Positions 41,450-54,775 are shown, numbered from the stretch's first letter. The stretch: 64,000 nucleotides of DNA from Anodontia alba (GCA_964016985.1 OZ024826.1:66880023-66944022), one strand, 5' to 3'. Made by a program: numbers and translations. Notes: generated by a model not told the origin, from the letters alone.

Positions 41450-41574
41450 TTTTAAGTCACCTGTTCCTATTGGGAATTATTATAATGAATAACTAAGAAA
41501 TTGTGTAATAAAAGAGCTAACTTTGAACCTTGTTATCCATTATAATAATTCCCCATAGGAATAGGTGACTTAAA
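41450..41574. repeat. Foldback MITE-like hairpin
   Basis: TTAAGTCACCTGTTCCTATT, then GGGAATTATTATAATG (41452-41489), pairs with CATTATAATAATTCCCCATA, then GGAATAGGTGACTTAA (41538-41573). The loop is about 48 bp. Confidence 0.85.
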
Positions 41575-41579
41575 TATGA

Positions 41580-42290
41580 AATTACCATTGTCGAATTTCA
41601 AAGGGGAATAACTCCAAAAATGTATAGACAGTAGTTACTGTTCTTGTATTCTGCACGCCATCTGATGATGCTTTATATTTCTATGAAGTTTCATGAACGG
41701 TTTTCAGATTAAAGAGCGAACACAACATTACAATTGCCGAATTTCAAAGGGAGAATAACTCCAAAAATGTATAGACAAGAGTTACGTTTCTTGTGTTTTG
41801 CACGTCATCTGATGATGCTTTATATTTCTATGAAGTTTCACGAACGGTTTTCAAATTATAGAGCAGACACAAAATTACAATTGTCGAATTTCAAAGGGAG
41901 AATAACTCCAAAAATGTATAGACAAGAGTTACGGTTCTTGTGTTCTGCACGTCGTCTGACGATGCTATACCTTTGTCGAATTTCATAAATTTCTACGAAG
42001 TTTCATGAAAGCATCTTGAACGATTTTCGAGTTATAGAGCGGACACGAAAATACAATTGTCCAATTTCAAAGCGGAAAAACTCTAAAAAACTATATAGAC
42101 AAGGGCTACGGTTCTTATGTTCTGCATGTCATCTGATGATGCTTTATATTGCTATGAAGTTTCATGAAAATATCTTGAACGGTTTTCAAGTTATAGAGCG
42201 GACAGGATTGCATGACGGACAGACAGACAGACAGACAACCTAGGCGAAAACAATATGTCTCCACCCCCTGTTTGGGGAAGCATAATAAAT
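41580..42290 (+). repeat. Tandem-repeat element 1 (about 150-bp units plus GACA tail)
   Basis: Four units starting GAATTTCAAAGGG(G)AATAACTCC at about 41593, 41738, 41886 and 42063. The last runs into GACGGACAGACAGACAGACA (42212-42238) and CTCCACCCCCTGTTTGGGG. This architecture (core repeats of about 150-160 bp, then a tetranucleotide tract and a hairpin-like end) is that of 'pearl'-type elements known from bivalves; the family link is inference. Confidence 0.7.
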
Positions 42291-43490
42291 AAGTAGATAA
42301 ATAGCAGAGGCAATAAATAAAGAAATAGAGTCTGGTAATAAGAAAACCTATTTTATACCTTTGCTAACATCAAAGGTGCAGATCAGCCTGCGCATCCGCG
42401 CAGTCTGATCAGCGTCTTTCTTCCTTTCTTGTTCGCTGCTTATAATGTCTCGAGTTTTTATTAAAAAATCAAGACTGTAGCTTATCTCTGCAGCTGTGCA
42501 AACTGGTCTGTTTCTTACCTGGTTGCAACCCCAAAAACAGAGTGTCTTGTGATGGGGCTAAATAAATTTACGCGTAGCACTATGGGTAAAACTTTTAGCA
42601 GACATCATTTTGAAATATTTTTCTTATATTTCCCAGAAAACAGGTTTTTAATGGAGACAATTTGCATGAAATGTCAAATCCTGTTTCAAGGGAAAAATAA
42701 GACAAATGTCATCAATTTGTCGTCTGCTGAATTAGCCGAGAGAGTGGTAAAGGTTAAGACCTCCTTGAAAATAAAATGCATAGAACGCTTCGAACAACAA
42801 ATAAAACCGTTCCTGCGCATACATTTATACATTTATCTGGATAAAATGTACATTTATCTTGATAAAATGGTGTAAGATCTGAAATTATGAATTCATAAGA
42901 CGTTACTGACCATATGCTACCTATCAGCAGTGCAATATTAACAAGTTATTGACAAGTCACAGCATGCTACTTACCAATGGCTCTTTGGTTATCATTTATG
43001 AACTGCCAGTTTTCTGGAAATCACAGGTACCTGAGCAGCTTATGCATAAGAGTGTATAGACCTTCAGCAGACAGAAACTGATCAAATTACGAAGGTGCAG
43101 GTTCTTGATTTTTTGTCGTTGTTGGCAGAGGTTTTATCTGCACCATATGGTTGGCACCTGACTATTGCTACCTGTAATCGGTGCCATCACAGTCCATTCT
43201 TAGTTTTTGCTCTAGCATCAGACTGTCAGCTCTTCCGCATGAAAGATAAAATATTTAACATAGTAGCACCAGAAAATCTCAAATGTCAGGTTACCGAAAT
43301 AATTATTATTAATGTTCCATAAAAATACACCGCGAACACTGTGGACAACTAATTCCATTTTCAGATATTAAGGCCGATAGATAACCAGAGTTGGCTACCG
43401 TCTGTAACTTAAGATATTCTTTACGGTGAAGAAACTACGTTTTATATACTTCAAAAACTGAATATAAATGTGTAAATAAAAGCACCGCAA
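42291..43490. other. No gene seen; small dispersed repeats
   Basis: Holds the CTGCGCATCC hairpin repeat at 42370-42440. A copy of a dispersed element at about 42575-42780 has GGGTAAAACTTTTAGCAGAC, distantly similar in inverse to the ends around 58300-58510. A 108-codon frame over this repeat is not a gene. Confidence 0.4.
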
Positions 43491-44382
43491 GCATAATACC
43501 CCGTCACAGCAATTATTTGTTTATGTATTAAAGTTATCGTTGCGAAAACGTCTGGAAAGAAAATGACGGAATGGCAAATAACAATCCTAAACCAGATCTT
43601 GATAATATCAATGGAATCAATGCATATAGCAAGTTTGGTTAAAAAGCCTTGTTATTTACTCAAGTTATCGTCCGGAAACGAAAATATGGGCGTATCTCGG
43701 GCAAATAACTCCGTAAAAATTGACGAAATTTGCCCATTAGCAATTCCAAAACCAGATCTCCTTAATGTCAATGCATATAGCAAGTTTGGTTAAAATCCCT
43801 TGTTATTTACTCAAGTTATCGTCCGGAAACGAAAATATGGGCGTGTCTCGGGCAGGTTACTCCGTTAAAATTTGACGACAGTTGCCCATTAGCAATTCCA
43901 AACCAGATCTCATGTCAATGCATAAAGCAAGTTTGGTTAAAATCCCTTGTTATTTACTCAAGTTATCGTCCGGAAACGAAAATATGGGCGTGTCTCGGGC
44001 AGATTACTCTGTTAAAATTTGACGAAAGTTGTCCATTAGCAATTCCAAACCAGATCTCATGTCAATGCATAAAGCAAGTTTGGTTAAAATCCCTTGTTAT
44101 TTACTCAAGCTATCGTCCGGGAACGAAAATATGGGCGTGTCTCGGGCAGATTACTCTGTTAAAATTTGACGAAATTTGCCCATTAGCAATCCCAAACCAG
44201 ATATCTACAATATCAATGCACATACCAAGTTTGGTGAAAACCCATTGATGTTTACTTAATTATCATCCGGAAACGAAAAACGGCCGGACGGACGTACGAC
44301 TGACGGGCGGACACGAACTGACACAGACGTCCAACGTGAAACCATAATACCCCGCCACTGTAGTGTGGCGGGGTATAATATA
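43491..44382 (+). repeat. Tandem-repeat element 2 with CCCCGCC hairpin end
   Basis: Starts CATAATACCCCGTCAC and ends in the hairpin TACCCCGCCAC-TGTA-GTGTGGCGGGGTA (44349-44376). Inside are four to five units of about 148 bp marked by GTCCGGAAACGAAAATATGG and ACCAGATCTC. A degenerate GGAC/GACG tract lies at 44282-44325. Confidence 0.75.
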
Positions 44383-45100
44383 AAATTTAAACAAAATTAA
44401 CTTATTCGTTTTCACGATATTCAGCTAAAACAAATTTAGACATCAGTCAAAGGCCATTACTGTTGATTTATAAAATTGGCCCAGTTTCAGTCCCAACCGA
44501 GATCTAGTCAGTATCAGTTTGTATAAAAGATTTGATCAAATCCACCATTTTTTTTTCTCCAAGATATTTAGTAAAATCACGACTTCGGCATCAATAAAGG
44601 ACCTTAACTCCATTGAAAAGTAAAAGTAACGATATTGGCCATTTCTTTTTTTTTTTTTTTTTTTTTTCTTATCTTAGTTCAATGAATACATTAAATTTCA
44701 TCAAAAACGTCAATTCGTTTTCAAGATACTTAAAAACAAACAAACAAAAAAAAAATGAATTTTGACATATCAAGGGCCATAACTATGTTGTGCAAACTAA
44801 AGAAATTGGCTCATTTTCAATCCCAACCTAATTCTAATGAATATCACAATTTGATCAAAATCCTTTTATTTGTTATCAAGACGCTAAAAGGAAATGAAAT
44901 TGTTACATTAAAGTGAGATTGGACAAAATTTCCTCCATTTACTTTCCCACAGTACTCCTTCCCTTTGCAAAGTTTCAAGGCAATTCATAAAAACCTAGTC
45001 GAGTTAGAGGCGCTGACCGATGACGGACGGGACGGACGAACGGACAGAGACACTCGAACGGTATAGCATAATGCCTCTCCACAATCGTCAGGCGAAGTCA
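44383..45100 (+). repeat. Tandem-repeat element 3, diverged
   Basis: Diverged units (GGCCATTACTGTTG / GGCCATAACTATGTTG; CAGTCCCAACCGAGATCTAG / CAATCCCAACCTAATTCTAA) are followed by GACGGACGGGACGGACGAAC and GCATAATGCCTCTCC. The layout matches elements 1 and 2, and it directly adjoins element 2. Confidence 0.6.
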
Positions 45101-45124
45101 ACACGACAGATTATGCCATAGGAT

Positions 45125-45340
45125 ATGAGCATTGTACATAAGGCACATATTCCCCTATATCTATTTCCCTTGCTTAACTATTTAAGCAAGGAAATAGCTA
45201 AAGGGGGATATGTACCCATATGTTCAGATGTAATTTTATAAACAAAAAAAAAAAAAAAAAACGTTGTACATATCCCCCTTTATCTATTTCCTTTGCTTAA
45301 ATAGTTAGGTTTTGTATAAAATCATATCTGAACATAAGAA
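45125..45340. repeat. Nested palindromic element
   Basis: CTATTTCCCTTGCTTAACTA and TTTAAGCAAGGAAATAG form a hairpin (about 45158-45199). The block GTACATATCCCCCTTTATCT (45266-45285) repeats it in inverse, and ATGTTCAGATGTAATTTTAT pairs with ATAAAATCATATCTGAACAT. Probably a foldback MITE. Confidence 0.7.
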
Positions 45341-45726
45341 AACCCCTGCAAAACGCACTCCACAACTATCCATAATTCGGATTTCAGATTTACTGATAAA
45401 AACAGTAAGCCACTGCTTAAATTGCTTATAGCACACATTTACGTAATTGTGGATATTGGGGCTTTTATGTTTAAGTAATTCTCAAGCTGCCTCCAGATTT
45501 TAACTGCGTAATTATTCTCCGATATTTAAACTAAGTTCCAGTTCGTGTCAACCTATCATTTTAAAAAGAAAGTAGGCAATACATATCTGGATTATTTTCA
45601 CAAAATTCTTACAAATTGAAAATCGGTAACATATTGTTTTTTGAACATTAAATATACAACCCAGCAAAATGATAAAGTACACACAATTATTGATTTATAC
45701 TCGGATAATGTTTTGTTTTTCATTCC

Positions 45727-45763
<37 letters not shown>

Positions 45764-47866
45764 TAGAATCACCTTTTCTAGTTATTACAATCTGTGGAAA
45801 ATCAAAGAAATAGTTTAATTGCACCCTGTGGAACACCTTTGAAAGTGTGGAATGAAAACCTATTTTCCAAAAGAATAAAGATGACTTGAACGTCTTTGCT
45901 TTTGGCAGCGGATCCACTGTGTTCTGATGATTCAAGTGCCCGCAGAAATAAAGGATAGGTACTTATAAAAGCTATAAAAAGTGAAGAAGAATTCAACAAT
46001 CAACTGTTTTCACACAGACTACAGGAAACAAAACTATTTAGCCCCAACTATAGATATGGCTAAACAAGACAGCCGTATAACTTCACTCTGAAATCGCAGA
46101 TAACAAAGCAACTGTTGAATAATTAAAAAAAAACACTGATATGTGAAATAAAGTCTGTCAAATGTCAATGGACCGTCTGTATAAAATTATGAAGAGTCAC
46201 AATAAAGGTAAGAAAAGAAAGATAACAAATGTATAAACAAGAATGCAACAATTGATACAAAACACAAACTATTCCATATACATTACAAATTGCTAAATGA
46301 CTATATACTGCCTTTCCTTTGCTATGAAATAACAGCTGATGAATAATAAAATTGTTATACAACCTTAAAACGTCAAAAGCAGTGCTGTAGATAGCAAAAA
46401 AAAAAAAATACAAAAAGTAGAGCTTTGAAAGGTCTGTTCGAAACTCGAAACTTCGAAAATAGTGACACTATAACAAATACAGAAACAATAACACGAATTC
46501 AGCAGTCAAATATGTACACAAACAAGTCGTTCCAAAACGACTGAAGAAGGTAGATAAACAAGACGGAATTGCTCCTCCTATCACTCCTAATCAAACAAAG
46601 AACAATCGAGATGCTGGGCACTACATATTTATAAAGATCAGCTTCAATATTTAATGGATTGTCCAAATCTTTGACACAATATATGAAAAAAGTTACAAAT
46701 AAACAGATGCAAATGTATGAATAGAATATTCAAGTTTAGACAAACTATCAGTATTTATCTGAACAACTAAGTACTTGCTGGACCCTTTGTAATAAAGAAG
46801 TAGTTGATAGCTCACCTTCATTTATACACTGTCGTATTTCAGCGACTATTTTTTTTTTTTTTTTTTTTTTTTGAATTTTCAGGAATTGTTTGCAATCGGT
46901 TTTCTTTTTTCTCGTCTCTTGACATCAGACCTCACCGATACTTCATTGAGGGTCAATAGTTTACCGACATTCGTTTCTCGTTGTATAAAGGTCACTTGTT
47001 TTTCATCGATGGACTTGTACTAGACATAGTTACGAATTGTGGGTACTTGTTATACCATTTTTTTCCTCGATGGAAATTATTATATACAATGAACTAAAAA
47101 ACGATATGAATGGGATTTGTCTATTGACGGTATCACCATTTATCGAACTACTATGAGTAATCATACAGTTATCATATAGTAATCACAGACTTAGTATTAA
47201 TTTAACCTCTTAGGCTGCATTCTGCATTTTCTGTACGGATTCCTCACTCTGTCAGTAATTTTCAAAACCTGTTACCTTCCGTTACACCATTAATTCTACA
47301 GTCGGCTTCTTCTGCCAATCTTCGAAGTGTATCAAATCTAAACATCTTCCGCAATAACTTAAACGTAAGATCACCAGTAAAATCATCAGTTCTTCACAAG
47401 TATTCTAATCCGTTCAGACGGCCTGGAATGTATCCTAGTACTTCCAAATATAATGTCAAGAGGTACAACTGTTGTAAGCATCTATGTACTAATTCTACTG
47501 TTACATCATGGCAGATAATTTCTTTATCAACATTACAGGCCATTCTCCTGTTAATGCTTCAGTGCAACCAGTCGAGAAAACGATGATGAAAACTCTTCGC
47601 GATACCAAAATATCAAAAGACATCAAACTGATTTAAAATAGATTAAATAAAACAAAACACCATTTCCACTGGGATTTAATTATTATTATTATAAGTCATG
47701 ATTTAAGAAAAATGGAAATTTAAAAAGAAAAATACTAGAGATCCTTTGCCTCACTTGAAGTTTTATCAGAAATACTAAAGAACCATAGTCGACATTCTAT
47801 GCTTTCATTGTTAAGTTCCCTACTGTTTCCATCAAACATACCTCGAGGCTAATAAGTTCTACGATA
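45341..47866. other. No gene seen
   Basis: AT-rich sequence with T33 (45728-45760) and T23 (about 46850-46872) tracts. The frames at 45720-45999 are anchored in the poly-T and show no domain. Confidence 0.4.
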
Positions 47867-47930
47867 GGGGTCTGGGAAGGGCTGCGGTTTGTGATTGTGG
47901 CACTCCCTGGACTTTTCTTTTACCCTTTTC
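47867..47930 (+). repeat. Dispersed repeat A, terminal fragment
   Basis: GTCTGGGAAGGGCTGCGGTT followed by TGTGATTGTGGCACTCCCTG, as in the 3' end of the longer copies. Confidence 0.65.
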
Positions 47931-48210
47931 TGTATGATTCTTCACCCCTGAGAAGATGTTATACTCTCCGTCCATTTATCGATACCAAAGTCAAGCATAA
48001 AAGACATTTTATCAAAATTCCTTTTATAAATAAAGGTATCGAATTTATTAATTTACCTAGTATCTTAATGACAGATACATAACTTTATCAATACCTGATT
48101 ATTTCGAAAATAGGGAACCTCCGATTATTTGTTATGAGTGTAACAAGCCCATAAGGATGTTTTTTTTAATTTTAATAAACTTGTTTCAGATCTTGATATT
48201 CATGCTAAAA

Positions 48211-48438
48211 CAAAGGTAAGAGAAAAGTCCAGGGAGTGCCACAATCACAGTCTTACATTGTGTCATTTTTTTCTTGTGTTTTTCGGTCGTTTTAGCATTG
48301 TGATTACCTCGCTTGGGGAAGAGAGAGCTAATGTTAGTGCTTTTCGTACGTTTGTTTGATTTGTGCTTGTTTTGATCTGTCGGATTCCTCTTCCTCTTGG
48401 TGTCTGGGAAGGGCTACGGTTTGACTTTTCTCTTACCT
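48211..48438 (+). mobile_element. Compact repeat A copy with inverted ends (MITE-like)
   Basis: 228 bp starting GGTAAGAGAAAAGTCCAGGG and ending TTTGACTTTTCTCTTACC, so the two ends are inverted repeats. The interior matches repeat A (TTTTAGCATTGTGATTACCT, AGTGCTTTTCGTACG). This copy suggests repeat A is a terminal-inverted-repeat DNA element. Confidence 0.7.
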
Positions 48439-51094
48439 TTTATTTTTTATTTTTTTTTTATTTTTTTTATTTTTTATTTTTTTTTTTTTTGACAACCCAG
48501 GGATCTCCAAGTGTCTCAACACGCTGTTTCTGTTGAGTCCTCATCTTTGGCTTTATCTGTGATTTATTTTTTGCCCGTAATGATTCATGGATGAATTGGA
48601 AGACCTCCGCACGGACCGAACAAATATATGTTTTTACCACTATGGAAACTGAAGGCGAGGGTTGGGATCCCGTAAAGCTAGCTTAATTCATTACTAGTCC
48701 AAGTTTGCTTGCCATCTGTTCATTTTTGGCTGCTTAATTGGATTTGTCTGTCTTTCCCTTTGTTGTTGGGGGCTTGATGTGGATCTGATTGTATTAGTTC
48801 TTGAGTTCACTTATTTACTTTGTAAATATTGTGATACAAACACAGTAGAGCAGCCATTTTTTGTATCAGTCTGCACATAGAATCATTGACACACATATGA
48901 ATATTATGACTCTTTGGATGAACTTGTCATTTTAATGATTTGTGAAGAATTACAATTCCAGGTAGCATATATTTTATTAAAATGACTAAAAGACGAATTT
49001 TAAATATATGACACATTTCTAAGTATATGTTTTAATAATCACTGTAGTACAGTGTGCGGACCATGTTTATGTCGAAGCGGTGACAGGGCCTCGGCACTGG
49101 AAAGCGCATCACGATCAACGATTAAAAATGGTTTGCAAACTGGCTGTGCTGGACATATAAGGAAGCTTATTTTCCTCTCCAGTAAACGTAGCAGTCCTCT
49201 CCAATAATGTAAATATGAAGTTTTCTTACATATTAAGATGTGCATAATATTTTATTGCCAAAACATGTGCCTTTTTAGGCAGGATCTCGAATATTTTTAG
49301 TTGCAATGTATGTTCTATATGTATGAGATGTGACACTTTAATAAACTATTTACTACTACTACTGCTTCTACTACTACTACTACTACATATTTTACAGACG
49401 AAGGGCCTTGCTTTTCTTCCGTTAAAGACATCTATTCTGTTGTCATGAAAAGAGACCATTGATGTGGACACCCTGTCTTAATGGGTCACCCTGTCTTACA
49501 CCTAAAGCAAAGAGTAATTACCAATGGTGTGCTTTTTAATTATCGATGCTCGTTTAATCTGTTTTGTGAGGATTTGGTTGCTCTGGAGTGTTTAAAATAA
49601 ATTAAATGCAATTTCAATCACTTATATGAGGGATTTCAGGACGTCTTTCATTAGTCAAGAAAAAATACTGAATTTTAAACAAACCGACCTGTGCATATCA
49701 CGCATTTTATAGACATGTTACCAGTTTCTTAATTTCATGAAACTTCACATATCAGGCGAGGACATATGTGGCATATTATTTACGTAGAAATCATCTTTTA
49801 AGATGAATTTCTTGCTGTTTGTTGTTGTTTTTATTTGTTGTTTTTTTCGGGTGTTTTTTTGTTGTTGTTGTTTTTGTTTTGTTTTTCAGCTAAAACGTAA
49901 TCAGTTTTTGATTTTCAATACTCGATATAATTATTGCAGAAATGTACACAAATCTTTTTATAGTAGTAAACTATTCCTTATGGAGTTCCTTCACTACAAC
50001 AATTGACATTATTGGAGATCATGTTGAATTGTTGATTTTATACTTATGGGTTTTGAGGCAGGTATACCTTTAAGCCGATTGTACATCAGGGAGGTCTCCT
50101 GAGACTGACAATTCTTTGATCTAGAGAACAAGGCCATTTTTATATACAAAAACGTGCAAAGTGTAAATCTGTCCATGCGTGGGCAGATTTGGAACCCCGC
50201 CTTTTGATTCAACATACTTATTAATGCCTCGACAAAAAGATTACCTAAAACTTCCTAGTGGCCTTTGTTCCCATCTGGCGTTGCAAACAATACCTCAAAA
50301 GTACCCTAATCCATTGGTTGCGATGTAAAATAAACGGCGGTAACGTAAGTAGCGGTACCAGAAATTTTATAAATATTATAGAGTGCTTGGAATTAATTTC
50401 CTACACGCCCTATCCGCCAGCAGCATTATTAAAATAAGACACGTTCTTTTATTGCATTTATACAGCATTTAAAGTATACTTCAACGACCAGGAATTTCAA
50501 TATACAGTGTTCATCCCTCCGTGTATGCGTGCATGCGTCTGTCCGTGGATTTTTGGCTATTCTCAGTGTTGTCAAACGGTTTCTGTGTTTTATTCGTGGC
50601 CCGGGTAGTAAAAGGTAAATGAGTGCATGATCTGCAGAAAGCGAATGTCATTAGGATATAGCACATCTGCAGCACTGATCTGGACACACACTATCGATTT
50701 GGCAGTACAGAATTATTTGACGATTTGATGAAAACAAAAACCTTTATCAGACTGTGTGGTCCAAGTCTATCCGGTTAGCAAGTATCATGCGAGCCCTTTC
50801 AATTAACAGGGCGCCTTTTATCCTTAATATACACATTATAAACGCTCAGACTGGTTTTGTTTGAAATGGTTACTATGGAATTTTTGTTTTTTGTTTTTGT
50901 TTTTTTTTTGTTGTTGTTGTTTTTTTTCACAGATTTCAATTGTTGAAGATCCATAGCAATATTGTGAAAACAATCATAAATTTTGAACAAGCTGAACTTG
51001 TTGAAAATAGTATATGTATATAAAATTTCTATAAATAGCCGCAGTCACAGATCATAACCTACCAATGACACAAAAGCTCAAAAGCAAGTCAGAC
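48439..51094. other. No gene seen
   Basis: Includes T-rich low complexity (48439-48490 and 49800-49890) and a degenerate (ACT)n at 49350-49386. Small frames only. Confidence 0.4.
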
Positions 51095-51310
51095 AGTACA
51101 CAAAAGGGTTGCCTTTGGAAACAAAGAACACACAAAATCACGAAAATCGGAGACTCGGTTTGAATTGAGTCTCTTCGTATGCAACATTGTAGTTTTGCGA
51201 GGCTGCATACGCCCACCCCCCCCCCACCCCCCCCCCCCCCCCCCCCACCCCCCCCCCCCCACGCCCCAGCACCGGTTTAAGCGGTATTCGATTTTCAAAA
51301 TAACCAGGAC
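51095..51310 (-). repeat. Dispersed repeat B copy with large poly-C expansion
   Basis: GGTTGCCTTTGGAAACAAAG, CGAAAATCGGAGACTCGGTT and GGTATTCGATTTTCAAAATA match repeat B. Between CATACGCCC and AGCACCGG lies a nearly pure C run of about 50 bases (51209-51262) at the site where other copies have 8-17 bases. Confidence 0.8.
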
Positions 51311-51504
51311 GGGCACAAGCCACAGACCAAAATAAAGCAAAGTAACCAGCTCCCACTTCCCCAAACAAGGTGATCACATTTAATGCTAGATCGGATCCAC
51401 TAAACACAACATAAATGAACAGGACAAAACGTAAAAAAAGCCCCGCAGCGAGCAGCCACAAGGCCACACAAAGAACAGCTAAACCAGAATACCGCCTTCA
51501 CCAC

Positions 51505-51675
51505 AGTGCAGATTATATATTCATTTCCTTTGGGATCACTGAGCCCATTGTAGTATCTTTGAAAATAGAGTTCTGCTCATGTATACACAGTGTTGCACAC
51601 TTCATTGTCTCAATAAAACCGAGACTCCCATTTTCTGTCTGTAGTGTATTCTTTGTTTCCAAAGACAGTCGTTTT
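51505..51675 (+). repeat. Dispersed repeat B, variant copy
   Basis: CAGTGCAGATTATATATTCA, TTTCCTTTGGGATCACTGAG, ACCGAGACTCCCATTTTCTG and TTCTTTGTTTCCAAAGACAG match repeat B. The CGTATGCAGCCTCGC part is absent. It is in opposite orientation to the preceding copy. Confidence 0.7.
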
Positions 51676-52694
51676 GACTTATTTTATTAGAACGATCAGT
51701 AGTAAAAACTACCGGTTGCCGGTATAGAATTTCAAAGATCATTGCTTGTTACCACATCTCCTAGACCACTGGATTCTTTGAAATTTACCTATAAGGCCCC
51801 AAGACCCCCTCCCCCCCCTCCCCCCCCCCACCCCCACCCCCCACCTCTTGTGTCAATTATGCTGACATTAAAGTACAAGAAAATTTCATTAAAATTGTAA
51901 TGCTAAGCTTTTTGCATTAAAAGTCTGTACTTAAGAGGGGTTGAAGGGATTTAATATCGAGCTGCCATGTAATAGTTAATGGTGACAATGTTGACAACGG
52001 GAATGAGTACAATAAAGGCTATGAATCTGATAGCATTTTAATGGCAGTTGCTACCCATTACAAGTATATCGTTTTCAATATCACATTGAAACTGGAACTA
52101 GATTTTTCTTGACCCCTTAAAATGCTATATTTTAAGATGATATAACAACCAGGGCAAACCATTAAACAGTTAATGGAATCATTAATCAAATAGGTGCTTG
52201 TTAACACTGTTAACTTTACAGCTAATAGATTCCTTTAAATATCAATGAATTTTATAATCAATTATTTTAATGCATGAAACTAGTAGACCCATTAATTCAA
52301 TGTCAAATTAATGTCTTAATGGCCATTAAAGTATAACATTTTAAGGCCTATATTTAATGGTTTTGTTCACAGCACTTTGACAATGAATGCAGTAATCATC
52401 CTTGATTATGATAAAGTCATTATTTCTTTATATAGTTGTTTATGTTTGTATCACACTCAAGCTTGTGTTTGGAAAGTTCATTGATGTGTAGATTAACTTG
52501 GATTATCACTCCATCTAATGCTAATTGCAAGTAATGTTATTTTAAGCTCAAGACGTTTCGCAAGTACAAATTAGTCGTTTATATGCATCCAGCATAACAG
52601 ATATTTATCAGTTTTATCCGCTGTCTATTTGATTAATATCATTTCTTTGCTTTGAATGGACGTCAAGTCAATACAAATGACGACTATGTTTTAT
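51676..52694. other. No gene seen
   Basis: C-rich tract at about 51808-51842, otherwise AT-rich and unassigned. Confidence 0.4.
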
Positions 52695-53023
52695 GTTTAT
52701 CTATCTATCTATCTATCTATCTATCTGTACTGACATACGCCCGCGCGGACATTCTAGGCAGATCCGGGTTGCAGGATATAGTTACCATTTGGATTACCGT
52801 AGGGTTCTTTGACCTGCACATGGGGTGACTTTCCCTGCACAGGGGGCCTCTAGTTAACGTCCCAATCCGAAGGACTGCGCACTCTTTTCATGTCATCCCT
52901 GCAAGTGACAGGAAGGAAAGCATGTTCGGCCACCGAAATTTCCTTTCGCACGCTTGGGATCGATGCCGGTACGGATAGCTCTAGAGGCCAGTGCGCTTAT
53001 CACTGAGCTACATCCCTTTCTAG
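52695..53023 (-). mobile_element. tRNA-derived SINE with (TAGA)n tail
   Basis: The minus strand begins GGGATGTAGCTCAGTGATAA (A box) and continues to a B-box-like GGCATCGATCCCAAG about 45 bp later. A body with TAGAGGCCCCCTGTGCAGGG follows, then a tail of seven to eight TAGA units (plus-strand TCTA, 52698-52726). Head, promoter boxes and tail are all present, so this is a full-length SINE of about 330 bp. Confidence 0.75.
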
Positions 53024-54737
53024 TATTTTAAGGGGAAGTAATACACATTCTCGGAAAGTTATACTCTCAAAATGGTTTCGTCTGCTTTCTGAAAAAGGAA
53101 ATAATTTGCTAACAATGGATGGGGGCGGGAAATTTCTCTTGAGAGCAAATTATTTCCTTTTTGGATAGGCCCCTTTTCAAAAGTGTCTTGCTGAGCAGTT
53201 ATGCAAACAGGAAGTCACAAAAGTTGTAGTTTGTAATAAAACTGAAAATCTACCAAGTTTATCTAGAAGATCACTTCCCTCCGAGGCGATATTTCCGATT
53301 ACAAAGAATATTTCGATAACATGTAAACAGAAAAATGGTGCTATTGTCATATTATTGTTTGCACGAATATACTGGACAGACTTTATTGAAGATATGCATT
53401 TCTGTTTATAACTGTCTATATCTGTTAATATCAACTATCATTAGATTTTCAGTAACTTAATAATTATACATGGACGTCAAGATATTATTCACAACGTCAA
53501 GGTGTTCCAGAAATTACGTCATCGATCACCATGAGAATCTGACAAACTTAAATATCTACAAATAAATTCGAATATCCAAACATGGCATTTGCCTTTGATA
53601 AAATGTCGTTTTAAGAATAGCTCTTTGCATGTTTTCATTATTTAATGGTCATTGTTGTGCAGCATAAGTGAGTCCTGACTGTTTTCACATATGTGTTATG
53701 CCTGGGGGGGGGGTGGGGGGGGTGGGGGGGTATACATATTGAAAACCTATAAGCGCAATCCGTGTTACAGTTGGGAATACCACATGTGCGGACCTGAATT
53801 AATATTTTCACTAGGTAAAAATAGTATTTTCATATTTTAATATTTTCATAATGATATTGTTTCTCCTGAAATATCACGATATTCTAAAAATCACAATTTG
53901 TTTTTCGAACTTTAATCCGTTCTTCCAGTATTTTGTTGATTAATAAATGAATGCTTTGAAATGCTTAGAGGCAGAAGCGTTAATCTTATTCTCTCTACTG
54001 TAAACCTCATTAGTGTGATGTCACGTTTGTACAAACTTCACACTGAGTGATACATCATATGTGATTCAGTTGTGTTGATGACAAGTTTGACAATGATAGA
54101 CGTAATGTGAAACGTAATAGAAAAATTATAAATGTGAACGCTGGATGAGATTAGTCTGCATATGTATGACACGTATGTTGTATCTGCCACTTCTACATAT
54201 TTCCAGCTGCGAAACTTTCGGTACGCGGCTTGTTTGAGATTATGTATAAATGAGTTTAGAAAATCAATGAATAGCATCTCAAAATCTAAAGGGAATTCAT
54301 GCATTTGTAACGACACACATTTCTAGTTTAATTACTATCTTACAGACGAGGCAGCCGCGTAGATATCTCATTTTGTTTCTGCAGAAAATGAATTCTGTCA
54401 AAGACTGATTTGTACAGTTAAGATAGTCTGAATGTGTACTTTTAAGAAGTAGTTCCATACGATCTACAAATCATTAAATAAACGTGTTATATAGCTGCTA
54501 ACGTTAAGTGTAAAGGCAGTAAACACATTCTTCGACAGAGGATAACATTAATTACTTTTCGGGTTCGTTGAAAGTACTGGGCTTATAGGTATATGCGAAA
54601 TTAAAGCTCTGCTCAAAAACTGCGTACATTTCTTATAAATGTCACTCAATGAAATCGAATCTGCTATTGTCAGCTCTTGATTTGCACTAGGCCCATACAT
54701 GATACGTGAAAATAGAGTTCTTCTGGTGGGCGTGGCT

Positions 54738-54775
<38 letters not shown>

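Noticed and set aside
38600..41600. LTRs flanking the Gypsy relic
   Set aside because: No direct repeat pair was found; the only long repeat beside gag (41450-41574) is an inverted foldback.
42549..42875. 108-codon plus-strand frame as a gene
   Set aside because: It coincides with a dispersed repeat related in inverse to 58300-58510 and has no domain.
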